Below, in pieces: positions 1-5,338 of a stretch of 15,969 nt of DNA. The position numbers and the translations under genes were made by a program. The notes below the pieces were generated by a model that was not told the origin of the DNA, searched no databases, and saw only the letters and a list, made by a program, of their open reading frames with translations. The DNA is taken from positions 1 through 15,969 of the forward strand of contig JAZNQX010000181.1 of assembly GCA_045590395.1 (NCBI GenBank). Direction: 5' to 3'. This DNA is from SIG607 sp045590395 (GTDB taxonomy: Bacteria > Bacillota > Clostridia > Oscillospirales > Acutalibacteraceae). Numbering within the stretch: position 1 is the first letter of the stretch; each line of letters starts with the position of its first letter.

Positions 1-382
1 TTAACATATATGCAAATCTACGATTTATATATGCCGCTTGGCGCTCGATAAATTGAGTAGATGGCCCTGTTATAAGTTCTACCAACTTTTGCATCTCTTC
101 TTCTTCTATTACGCGATGCAAAGGTAATAAATCTTGAGCGAGGGCCTCACGTTGTATACGCTTTTTATCAGCTCGTATATTAGCCCAATACTCATCCATT
201 CTTGCTTTTTTTGCCTCTTTAGAATTACCGTTATCAGGCTCTTCCGCAATTTCGAATTGCGCGTCAGCCAAAGCCGCCTCTTGCTCAGCGGCTTTAGCAT
301 CCTCTTGCGCAATATCGTCTTCCTGCTCTATCTCGGCTAAGAGGTCAAAATAATCTTTATCTGAAAGTTCTTTATTTTTCAT
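1..382 (-). CDS. Hypothetical acidic protein, 3' end cut by the window edge
   Basis: I do not recognise this protein. The frame opens at an ATG at 382 and stays open for 127 codons to the window edge, so its C-terminus is missing. The first 55 residues are strongly acidic and Ala/Glu/Asp-rich (it begins MKNKELSDKDYFDLLAEIEQ), suggesting a helical or disordered arm. After that comes a mixed, probably helical part with a basic stretch (around residues 58-80) and the sequence FIERQAAYINRRFAY close to the edge. The start codon lies inside the end of the small membrane-protein gene upstream, an 11-base overlap that suggests translational coupling. Shorter open frames in the same stretch on either strand are shadows of this one. 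No function can be given. Confidence 0.75.
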   Translation of the reverse strand, partial: MKNKELSDKDYFDLLAEIEQEDDIAQEDAKAAEQEAALADAQFEIAEEPDNGNSKEAKKARMDEYWANIRADKKRIQREALAQDLLPLHRVIEEEEMQKLVELITGPSTQFIERQAAYINRRFAYML

Positions 383-575
383 AGTCGATTGGCTTCTCAA
401 AAAGTGACTTGAAAACATCTTTTGCGTATCTAAATTCAAGCAGCCCGCAGAATATAAATGCCAAGGCTAAACGTATTACTTTATACGCTATAAAAAATAC
501 CAAATAAATAGGGAAATAAATTACTTTTAAAATAACCCATATTAAACGGCCTAAAAATTTAAACGCTTTTTTCAT
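372..575 (-). CDS. Small hydrophobic membrane protein
   Basis: This 67-residue protein has a lysine-rich start (MKKAFK) followed by one long or two short hydrophobic stretches, roughly residues 8-32 and 34-47, so it should be an inner-membrane protein. The tail, residues 48-67, is charged. I do not recognise a family. It has a clear ribosome binding site, AAGGAGAT about 6 bases before the ATG, which lies inside the coding end of the upstream gene (17-base overlap). It is one of three tiny membrane proteins in this operon. Phages often encode such proteins for superinfection exclusion or host takeover, but nothing here shows that role. Confidence 0.75.
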   Translation of the reverse strand: MKKAFKFLGRLIWVILKVIYFPIYLVFFIAYKVIRLALAFIFCGLLEFRYAKDVFKSLFEKPIDYEK

Positions 576-1002
576 TTTTTATCTCCTTTCTTTTTAAAAT
601 TTCTATAGTTTCGTGAATAGCTGCATGCCCAAGTTGTTCTACAAGCGACCGTATTTTTGCATTATAGCAGCTAGTATCAAGTGATTTAGTAAGGCAACCT
701 ACGTATATGTTTTTTACATAAAGCGTATTCCACTCGTGCATATTTTCAAGATAGCGAATAGGGTCTGCCTTAATTTGAAGTTTATCATATTTGCTAAGTA
801 CCTCGTCTCTTGTATTTCTAGCTTTTCGCATTATTATTTTCAACGCCTCATCAAACTCCGGCATTTCTAATACTTCCGCTACAGTTAATGTTTTAAGCCA
901 CTCAGGCGTTTCCTGTGTTTCCATTGAAGGGCTATAAGTTCCAGGTTCTATTCCTTTTGCAGCCATTTCTTCTTTAATTCTTTGTGCTTCTTTTGGGTCC
1001 AT
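559..1002 (-). CDS. Hypothetical protein (147 aa)
   Basis: I do not recognise a family. The protein is predicted largely helical and hydrophilic. It has an acidic/polar N-terminal third with several Pro and Thr residues (about residues 15-40) and a C-terminal half (about 85-140) that looks like two amphipathic helices, ending in a Lys-rich tail. Two cysteines (in VGCLTKS and TSCYNAK) show no metal-site spacing. It starts three bases after the ThyX stop codon, with an AT-rich leader and no Shine-Dalgarno, so it is probably cotranscribed with thyX. Nothing in the sequence gives a function. Confidence 0.7.
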   Translation of the reverse strand: MDPKEAQRIKEEMAAKGIEPGTYSPSMETQETPEWLKTLTVAEVLEMPEFDEALKIIMRKARNTRDEVLSKYDKLQIKADPIRYLENMHEWNTLYVKNIYVGCLTKSLDTSCYNAKIRSLVEQLGHAAIHETIEILKRKEIKNEKSV

Positions 1003-1004
1003 AA

Positions 1005-1856
1005 TTATAACATATTTTTAATTTGATTTGCTATTTTAATCATATCAGGATGCGCGTTTGGAGCGCAACGTAAATCTAAGAAGTGTTTCCAATCGCTTTC
1101 AAAAGCGGTATGTACTAATTCAGTTGCCGTATCTAATGGTAATATCCTACGAGCTTGCTGAGGCTTCCATCCGAGGCGAAGTAAATTCATATAACAATAT
1201 TCGCTTACTGCATTTGCTGCAAACCAATAGCTTAAGGCGTCTGGCTGTTTTTCTGCGTTTTTACTTGTCCTATAGCCCATGTAATTTCTTAGTACTCTAC
1301 GCACGCTACTTGGAAACAACATCTGATGCACTTGGCCTGAGCATTCGTCAGGTATAATTATTGAAATCTCATTGTTAAATTTATCTTTAGAATAATTACA
1401 GAAACGTGTGCTCTGCTCTGCTATACTATTAACGCGATGCCTATTAGCTTCGCGTGATACGCCTATATCGCATTGAATCCGGAAAGTCCTTCGCTTAGCG
1501 TGCCGCTTAGTAGGCTCGCATAAAAGTTTAAGGTCCTTTTCCCATTTATGCTCAATTATTACTCTGTAATTAGTAGTAATGTATAGTAATTTATTACTCT
1601 CAGTATACGGCGCGAAAAAATACTTAATGATTTTACCAATTTGCCACCACTTGAGTTTAAGATAAACAGTTCCGTGCTCAAGCATGGCTCCGTGTTCATT
1701 TCTGATAAGGCCTGCGACAAATGCTTCGGCGGAGTCCGGCGTAATCAGGTCCTCTGACTTGTAGCAAGTACGGCCTGCGAGTTCTATCATTTGAAATATG
1801 CCGTTAATATCCGGGCCTTGCTTTAATTCTACTACTTTTGCAAATTTTAAATCCAT
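1005..1856 (-). CDS. thyX: Flavin-dependent thymidylate synthase ThyX
   Basis: ThyX makes dTMP from dUMP in the cytoplasm, using methylene-tetrahydrofolate as carbon donor and reduced FAD as hydride source. The 283-residue protein contains the family signature at residues 139-151, RHRVNSIAEQSTR, matching RHRxxSxxxxSxR, which contacts FAD and dUMP. The C-terminal block is also typical: GWKPQQARRILP at 229-240, then HFLDLR and NAHPDM near 258-272, including the arginines used for substrate binding. I chose the ATG at 1856 because it follows the upstream stop by two bases and the ThyX fold starts there; an in-frame ATG at 1937 would add 27 unrelated residues inside the upstream gene. The protein is a little longer than the usual 220-250 residues. 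The surprise is that the window also carries a ThyA homologue at 12120-12908. Confidence 0.95.
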   Translation of the reverse strand: MDLKFAKVVELKQGPDINGIFQMIELAGRTCYKSEDLITPDSAEAFVAGLIRNEHGAMLEHGTVYLKLKWWQIGKIIKYFFAPYTESNKLLYITTNYRVIIEHKWEKDLKLLCEPTKRHAKRRTFRIQCDIGVSREANRHRVNSIAEQSTRFCNYSKDKFNNEISIIIPDECSGQVHQMLFPSSVRRVLRNYMGYRTSKNAEKQPDALSYWFAANAVSEYCYMNLLRLGWKPQQARRILPLDTATELVHTAFESDWKHFLDLRCAPNAHPDMIKIANQIKNML

Positions 1857-1858
1857 AA

Positions 1859-2353
1859 TTAATCTAAATTTTCTTGTTCTACAATAATTGTTTGAGGCGC
1901 TCTTCTGTTGCCCCCGAAATATAGGCCGCAGCCCCAAAGTCTTTCATTCGCGCCAATCCAGGACTCGCCTACGAGCTGGTCATTAATATAATAGCTAAGA
2001 TAATTAAAATGCCGGCGAATACTAAATTTAAAACGCTTGTTAATAGGAATAGCTTTAACTATACTAGCATCACGACGGCCATTAATATACGTATATATGG
2101 CAATCTCTATTTGGCCTGTTCTATCGTTATACCGCCAGGCAAACCTACCAGAATTAGTGTGTATGCCCCTGCATACGCCAAATAGCTTGTTCCAATCATA
2201 CTGGTCATCTGAATATAGCCTATATCGGCAGGAATCAGTAAATTCAATTTGTTTTGTCAACTCAAAAACGAGCCCGCTTCTCATGTTCTTAAAACATGCG
2301 GGAATAAGCTGTAATGGACGGTGAAAGCCCTTAAGGATAATTTGTTTTTTCAT
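1859..2353 (-). CDS. Hypothetical protein, probable beta-sandwich
   Basis: This 164-residue protein is rich in aromatic residues and alternating polar/hydrophobic segments, as in an all-beta fold. The closing strand, LYFGGNRRAPQTIIVEQE (residues about 143-160), resembles the last strands of lectin- or glucanase-like jelly rolls in which a FGGN..AP motif recurs. The middle part (FSIRRHFNYLSYYINDQLVG) also reads as paired strands. I infer a concanavalin-like beta-sandwich, perhaps a carbohydrate-binding or structural protein; there is no signal peptide and no visible catalytic site. The start overlaps the upstream stop as ATGA, so the two are translationally coupled. Function unknown. Confidence 0.7.
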   Translation of the reverse strand: MKKQIILKGFHRPLQLIPACFKNMRSGLVFELTKQIEFTDSCRYRLYSDDQYDWNKLFGVCRGIHTNSGRFAWRYNDRTGQIEIAIYTYINGRRDASIVKAIPINKRFKFSIRRHFNYLSYYINDQLVGESWIGANERLWGCGLYFGGNRRAPQTIIVEQENLD

Positions 2354-2547
2354 TCTTCAATTGCATTTATAATTATTACTACTAATTCAATAGGCCAAAC
2401 TAAAGATACTATAAAAGTTCCTGCCATCATCTCGCAAAAAGAATATTCTTCTGCATCAATATCATACTTTTGGGCCAGTTTAATAAGATAAATGTTACAA
2501 ATCCATGCGATAATAGCTATCGCTGCATAAATAATTAAATAAATCAT
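2350..2547 (-). CDS. Small two-helix membrane protein
   Basis: This 65-residue protein has two hydrophobic segments, about residues 2-24 (MIYLIIYAAIAIIAWICNIY) and 45-62 (FIVSLVWPIELVVIIINA), separated by a short acidic loop (DIDAEEYSFCEMM). That layout suggests a small double-spanning inner-membrane hairpin. I do not recognise a family; it has no lysis motifs that I can name. Its stop overlaps the start of the downstream beta-rich protein by four bases, and it starts three bases after the upstream gene, so it belongs to the same operon. Confidence 0.7.
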   Translation of the reverse strand: MIYLIIYAAIAIIAWICNIYLIKLAQKYDIDAEEYSFCEMMAGTFIVSLVWPIELVVIIINAIEE

Positions 2548-2550
2548 AGT

Positions 2551-2754
2551 TTATAAATGTTTACATTCAACAATTCCTTTTGCTATTTTAAAATATTTTT
2601 TGTAGTCTGTGCCGGATAAGTTCATCAGTTCTTCTTGCGCGTTTTCGTAATACTTACATTGCGTGCACTCGTAGCTACCCACTCTAACACGTGGGTTATG
2701 AGGACACGAAGTCAAGTAGTCGCACCAGGTTCTTTCGTACTTAATTCTTGGCAT
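2551..2754 (-). CDS. Small cysteine-rich, probable zinc-binding protein
   Basis: This 67-residue protein carries cysteines at positions 11, 17, 30, 33 and 64. The pattern C-x5-CPHN, then YECTQCKYY, then ECKHL near the end looks like a small metal-binding knuckle, most likely zinc. Small phage proteins of this kind are common but mostly of unknown role. It has a clear Shine-Dalgarno, AAGGAGAT about 7 bases before the ATG, lying within the end of the upstream gene, which it overlaps by 43 bases. Being short and basic, it might bind nucleic acid or a host protein, but that is inference. Confidence 0.7.
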   Translation of the reverse strand: MPRIKYERTWCDYLTSCPHNPRVRVGSYECTQCKYYENAQEELMNLSGTDYKKYFKIAKGIVECKHL

Positions 2755-3104
2755 GCTTGAATCTCCTTGACTTTTTCATTACACATGGTTATTGCTGCTT
2801 CGCATATTGCTATTTCTTTACATGTAGTCCGAATGTTGTCTAAGAGCCTAGCTATCTTGTTTTGCGCGTTTTCAGCAAGTTTTTGCAATACATCTTGGTA
2901 GCTATTAGTCAAAAAGAAATCGCTTGCCCGGCACACAAATTTATCAGGGCTCACCTTGCCGCACTTAAAATCATTGATAAAGTTAGCACTTAGCTCAACT
3001 ACTCTTTGCTCGAAAATGTCGCTTATGTTGATACTGGTGTACCCTACATAATAAAATGTATCGCCTATTTTAAGACTTTTAATCAATTCGTAATTTGTTT
3101 TCAT
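2712..3104 (-). CDS. Hypothetical protein with C-terminal coiled coil
   Basis: I do not recognise a family. The 130-residue protein seems to have two parts: an N-terminal portion (about 1-65) with short strands, starting MKTNYELIKSLKIGDTFYYV, and a C-terminal helical part (about 70-122) rich in Leu, Ile, Ala, Lys and Glu that reads like a coiled coil. Cysteines at about 48, 58, 95, 101, 108 and 118 are scattered without a clear site. It starts with the recurrent sequence ATTGATATG, where the TGA is the stop codon of the gene upstream, leaving a one-base gap. Confidence 0.65.
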   Translation of the reverse strand: MKTNYELIKSLKIGDTFYYVGYTSINISDIFEQRVVELSANFINDFKCGKVSPDKFVCRASDFFLTNSYQDVLQKLAENAQNKIARLLDNIRTTCKEIAICEAAITMCNEKVKEIQACQELSTKEPGATT

Positions 3105-3105
3105 A

Positions 3106-3252
3106 TCAATCTATTATTAAAGTTATTCCATATTCTGTAAAAAGAAGCTCATCTAATTCTTCTTTGGTTTTGCAGTTGTAATAAAACATATATTTCTCGA
3201 GTTCCAGCTCATTGCGTACGCGCAATATGCTTTCTTTAATCTCTGTTTCCAT
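3106..3252 (-). CDS. Very small hypothetical protein (48 aa)
   Basis: This open frame encodes 48 residues starting METEIKESILRVRNELELEK and ending in EEYGITLIID-like sequence (TEYGITLIID). It is acidic and probably helical with a short strand at the end. I do not recognise it. Evidence that it is real: it fills the gap exactly, its TGA stop sits one base before the next gene's ATG in the ATTGATATG junction seen elsewhere, and its start overlaps the end of the membrane-protein frame upstream by 17 bases, like other genes here. It is short enough to be missed by standard length cut-offs. Confidence 0.55.
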   Translation of the reverse strand: METEIKESILRVRNELELEKYMFYYNCKTKEELDELLFTEYGITLIID

Positions 3253-3400
3253 TTATCCAATAATTTATAGTTAATATTACATAAACTAAACTGAACACAA
3301 GCACATAAACGCAATTTATATTTCCTTCAATTACTTTGATAAGTAGGATTAAAGATAGGATAACAGCCATTGCGACGTAAAATATTCTAAAATATTTCAT
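3236..3400 (-). CDS. Very small membrane protein (54 aa)
   Basis: This open frame encodes 54 residues with two hydrophobic stretches, about residues 6-22 (IFYVAMAVILSLILLI) and 30-46 (CVYVLVFSLVYVILTIN), joined by the short loop KVIEGNIN and ending in a polar tail, WINGNRD. This is a typical tiny two-helix membrane protein. No family is recognised. It is the first gene after a 108-base AT-rich gap, with leader sequence AATTTTTAAAAATTAT before the ATG and no Shine-Dalgarno. Its composition and the downstream 17-base overlap support it as a real gene that length filters would drop. Confidence 0.55.
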   Translation of the reverse strand: MKYFRIFYVAMAVILSLILLIKVIEGNINCVYVLVFSLVYVILTINYWINGNRD

Positions 3401-3416
3401 AATTTTTAAAAATTTT
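3401..3416. repeat. 16-bp repeat copy A, AATTTTTAAAAATTTT
   Basis: The same 16 bases recur at 5025-5040. In both places they sit immediately before a start codon (3400 and 5016), within the untranslated leader. The first 14 bases form a perfect palindrome. In so AT-rich a genome this may only be the preferred A/T-rich ribosome-binding leader. Confidence 0.4.
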
Positions 3417-3420
3417 AATA

Positions 3421-3503
3421 TTTCCGCGAGTTCTATTGAATTATTTTTATTTTTTAATATAATTATTCAAATGAAATAAAAAACTCTTTAAAACTCACGG
3501 AAA
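3421..3503. repeat. Imperfect 12-bp inverted repeat in an intergenic gap
   Basis: TTTCCGCGAGTT at 3421-3432 pairs with AACTCACGGAAA at 3492-3503, with one mismatch in 12, across a 59-base AT-rich spacer. It fills the 108-base gap between the dUTPase stop and the small membrane gene, so it could be a transcript stem that slows polymerase or protects RNA ends, or a protein-binding site. The arms hold nearly all the G and C in the gap. Inside the spacer, on the minus strand, TTCATTTG differs by one base from the Bacteroidota -7 box TAnnTTTG, so a weak promoter is possible. Confidence 0.5.
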
Positions 3504-3508
3504 TCATT

Positions 3509-4015
3509 TTACCATTTCCATTTTTTTATTTTGTTTGTCGAGCCGAAGCCACCTATTCCGCGCTCAGATTTATCTGTAAACAGCTCATTTTCTGGTACTT
3601 CTTGCAGCTCAAAATATGATACTGGCACAAAGATAAATTGCGCTATTTTCATGCCTGGGCGCAATTCAATACATTCGTCTGAGGTATTTATCACGTGGAT
3701 ATGAATTTCTCCCTGATAGTCCTCGTCGATGATTTTAGCTCCTATAATTAAAGAGCCTAATAAGGCGTCTTTCTTTTCGGGTAAGTGCGCTAAGCAACGG
3801 GCTCTATATGATGTTACAACGCCTGACTTATCTGCGCCTATCAGCATATAGCCTTCGGGCATATCAATCTTTATGCCTGAGGGAATTAACAAGTCTTTAT
3901 GCGCTGGAATAGTTAAAAACTCTGTAAACTCGGGAATATAGAAATCTATACCCGCAGATTTGCCCGTGCCCCTTGTCGGGCTTTTTACTTTTCTTACTTT
4001 ACTGAATTTCACCAT
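3509..4015 (-). CDS. dut: dUTPase (dUTP diphosphatase), trimeric type
   Basis: The enzyme splits dUTP to dUMP and pyrophosphate, keeping uracil out of DNA and feeding dUMP to thymidylate synthase. All five motifs of the trimeric family are present in this 168-residue protein: SAGIDFYIP (about 20-28), ADKSG (61-65, a variant of the usual RSS motif), GAKIIDEDYQGEIHIH (92-107) with the catalytic-site Asp and Tyr, GMKIAQF (121-127), and the glycine-rich tail RGIGGFGST (152-160). A frame extension to 4024 begins with TTG, so the ATG at 4015 is preferred; it overlaps the DUF6378-like gene upstream by 17 bases. Together with ThyX in the same operon it forms a route dUTP to dUMP to dTMP. Confidence 0.93.
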   Translation of the reverse strand: MVKFSKVRKVKSPTRGTGKSAGIDFYIPEFTEFLTIPAHKDLLIPSGIKIDMPEGYMLIGADKSGVVTSYRARCLAHLPEKKDALLGSLIIGAKIIDEDYQGEIHIHVINTSDECIELRPGMKIAQFIFVPVSYFELQEVPENELFTDKSERGIGGFGSTNKIKKWKW

Positions 4016-4565
4016 AATACTCAATATTTAATTCGTCTAAAAGTTCTTTATTATACCATACGTTTATTTTATATTCCCCGTCTTCCGGGTCTATTTCAGC
4101 GTGGCTTTCAGTCAAAACAGTCGGGCCATGGTCTTTATATCCATGTAAAATTATTTTATAATTATCAGTCTCCGCGCAGCGTCGTGCCGACTCATTAAAG
4201 ATAGCTTGCAAATCTAAGTCCTCTTTATACGTTATAGCACAAACAGACGACGCCCACGCGCGTTGTTTTTCCTTTTGAGGCAGCTCTGTTGCATCAGTAT
4301 TCGCTTCAATATAGTCATTCATAGAGCCCATATAGGCTACGGCGTCTAAGAGGTTATCCTCTTTGTGATGATAAGCTTCTCTTGCAAGCTTCAAAGCTAT
4401 AAGGGCTTTATACATACCTGTCGTTGAGATTTTCTCTTGCGGATTCATTTCGTTATAAATCCTTGTTGCGCGCTCCATGGTCTCGAAAAACGGACCGTAC
4501 ATGCGCTCTTTTTCTTCCGAACGATTGTTTACAATATCGTTCGCATGTGTTAGAATATTACTCAT
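3999..4565 (-). CDS. DUF6378-like phage protein, possible all-alpha NTP pyrophosphatase relative
   Basis: The N-terminal part (about residues 10-90) resembles the phage domain DUF6378: ERMYGPFFETMERATRIYNE, then a helix with ALIALKLAREAYHHKEDN followed by LLDAVAYMGSM. The helical pattern with Glu/Asp pairs (EE near 17-18, KEDNLLD at 68-74) recalls MazG-like all-alpha NTP pyrophosphatases, but I cannot prove that relation. The C-terminal part (about 130-188) looks like added strands (YKIILHGYKDHGP, EYKINVWYNKELL) and is not recognised. It sits directly before dUTPase in operon 2 and is joined to its own upstream gene by an ATGA overlap. A role in nucleotide-pool control is plausible from context only. 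Confidence 0.7.
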   Translation of the reverse strand: MSNILTHANDIVNNRSEEKERMYGPFFETMERATRIYNEMNPQEKISTTGMYKALIALKLAREAYHHKEDNLLDAVAYMGSMNDYIEANTDATELPQKEKQRAWASSVCAITYKEDLDLQAIFNESARRCAETDNYKIILHGYKDHGPTVLTESHAEIDPEDGEYKINVWYNKELLDELNIEYYGEIQ

Positions 4566-4780
4566 AAATACATTAATTTAAGTTCTACTTTTTGTGGGCT
4601 GTTTTCAAATGTTACTTCTGGAAAACTGCCTTTATCGAAAAGTCCCATAAAAGACGCATCGCCTATTTCACCTAACCAGTCATAGAATGGCTCAGAGGAC
4701 CATGCTACTTTTCTCCAAATGGGCTTTTGCCTATACAAGCCAATATCTCCGCTTTTATCGCGAGCTACCCAAAGTATCAT
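4562..4780 (-). CDS. Hypothetical protein (72 aa)
   Basis: No family is firmly recognised. The short protein starts MILWVARDKSGDIGLYRQKP, a pattern met in small phage proteins where a first strand is followed by a turn and a second strand. It is rich in Trp and Phe and is probably a small beta-rich fold, with no cysteine site or membrane segment. ATGA overlaps at both ends tie it to its neighbours, so the three genes from 5016 leftward are likely translated as a coupled set. Confidence 0.65.
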   Translation of the reverse strand: MILWVARDKSGDIGLYRQKPIWRKVAWSSEPFYDWLGEIGDASFMGLFDKGSFPEVTFENSPQKVELKLMYL

Positions 4781-5016
4781 TTTACCATCGATTTAAGTTC
4801 TGCTTTAATTCGTCTTGCGTCTTCACCTCTGAAGGTCAGAGCGTTACATAGGAAACGTAATACTATATCATCAGCGCGCTCAAAGAGGTAAGGAGCTTTA
4901 GGGTCTGTTGTGTCTAAGTCCATCATAGCATCAATGTATGGCACAGCGCCGAAATATGGCTTCGGCCATACTTTTTTAATCTCGATTGCAATTTCTTTAA
5001 ATGTTCGTTTTTTCAT
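4777..5016 (-). CDS. Hypothetical protein (79 aa), first gene of operon 2
   Basis: I do not recognise a function. The 79-residue protein is mostly helical, with YIDAMMDLDTTDPKAPYLFE in the middle and RFLCNALTFRGEDARRIKAE near the end, a pattern I associate with small uncharacterised phage proteins. It is the first gene after the promoter at 5046-5072, with a leader of about 25 bases and the start context ATTGATATG. It overlaps the next gene by four bases. Confidence 0.7.
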   Translation of the reverse strand: MKKRTFKEIAIEIKKVWPKPYFGAVPYIDAMMDLDTTDPKAPYLFERADDIVLRFLCNALTFRGEDARRIKAELKSMVK

Positions 5017-5024
5017 ATCAATTT

Positions 5025-5040
5025 AATTTTTAAAAATTTT
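5025..5040. repeat. 16-bp repeat copy B, AATTTTTAAAAATTTT
   Basis: Second copy of the sequence at 3401-3416, again between a promoter-like region and a start codon. It falls in the untranslated leader of operon 2. See the first copy for limits of interpretation. Confidence 0.4.
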
Positions 5041-5045
5041 TCATT

Positions 5046-5072
5046 ATGCAAATATAAAAAAAATTTTAATAC
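5046..5072 (-). promoter_or_regulatory. Promoter of operon 2 (27-bp repeat, copy 1)
   Basis: Read on the minus strand this is GTATTAAAATTTTTTTTATATTTGCAT, identical over 27 bases to 15689-15715. It contains TATATTTG (5049-5056), a perfect match to the Bacteroidota -7 box TAnnTTTG. A TTTTTG lies about 22 bases upstream and could be the -33 element. Transcription would start near 5043, about 25 bases before the ATG at 5016. Its position in the only 70-base gap between 5087 and 5016, with genes downstream in the same direction, supports the call. Confidence 0.75.
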
Positions 5073-5086
5073 GAAAAACAAAAATG

Positions 5087-5338
5087 TTAAATTTTTATTA
5101 AATTTTTTTTCTCCTTCATTTCTTTACGCAATGAAGAACTATTGTAGTCTTCAGGTATTCTTTTTAAGATATACATAAAGCCGTCTTCACCTCTGCCCAA
5201 ATATCCTAATTTTATTAAGTTACTTACATAAAAAGTTTCTGTGTTTCTTCCCCACGGCCCTAAGAATATAGTCGTATATAGGGGATATTTATTTATAGTA
5301 GCTTTTAGCTCCTTAAAAATATTACGCTTGTTTCCCAT
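5087..5338 (-). CDS. Hypothetical protein (83 aa)
   Basis: I do not recognise a family. The protein is basic (many Lys and Arg) and looks mixed alpha/beta: a helix near the start (NIFKELKATINKY), a stretch YVSNLIKLGYLGRGEDG, then FMYILKRIPEDY. A helix followed by a short Gly-containing wing is faintly like a winged-helix protein, but that is a guess. Its start overlaps the end of the Snf2 helicase gene by 17 bases. It is the last gene before the operon 2 promoter. Confidence 0.6.
   Translation of the reverse strand: MGNKRNIFKELKATINKYPLYTTIFLGPWGRNTETFYVSNLIKLGYLGRGEDGFMYILKRIPEDYNSSSLRKEMKEKKNLIKI

Noticed and set aside
109..312. 67-codon minus-strand frame at the left edge
   Set aside because: It lies inside the longer frame opening at 382 that continues past the window; its very basic composition is typical of a frame shadow.
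1857..1937. Longer ThyX start at 1937
   Set aside because: It would add 27 residues with no ThyX similarity, within the coding end of the upstream gene, while the ATG at 1856 follows its stop directly.
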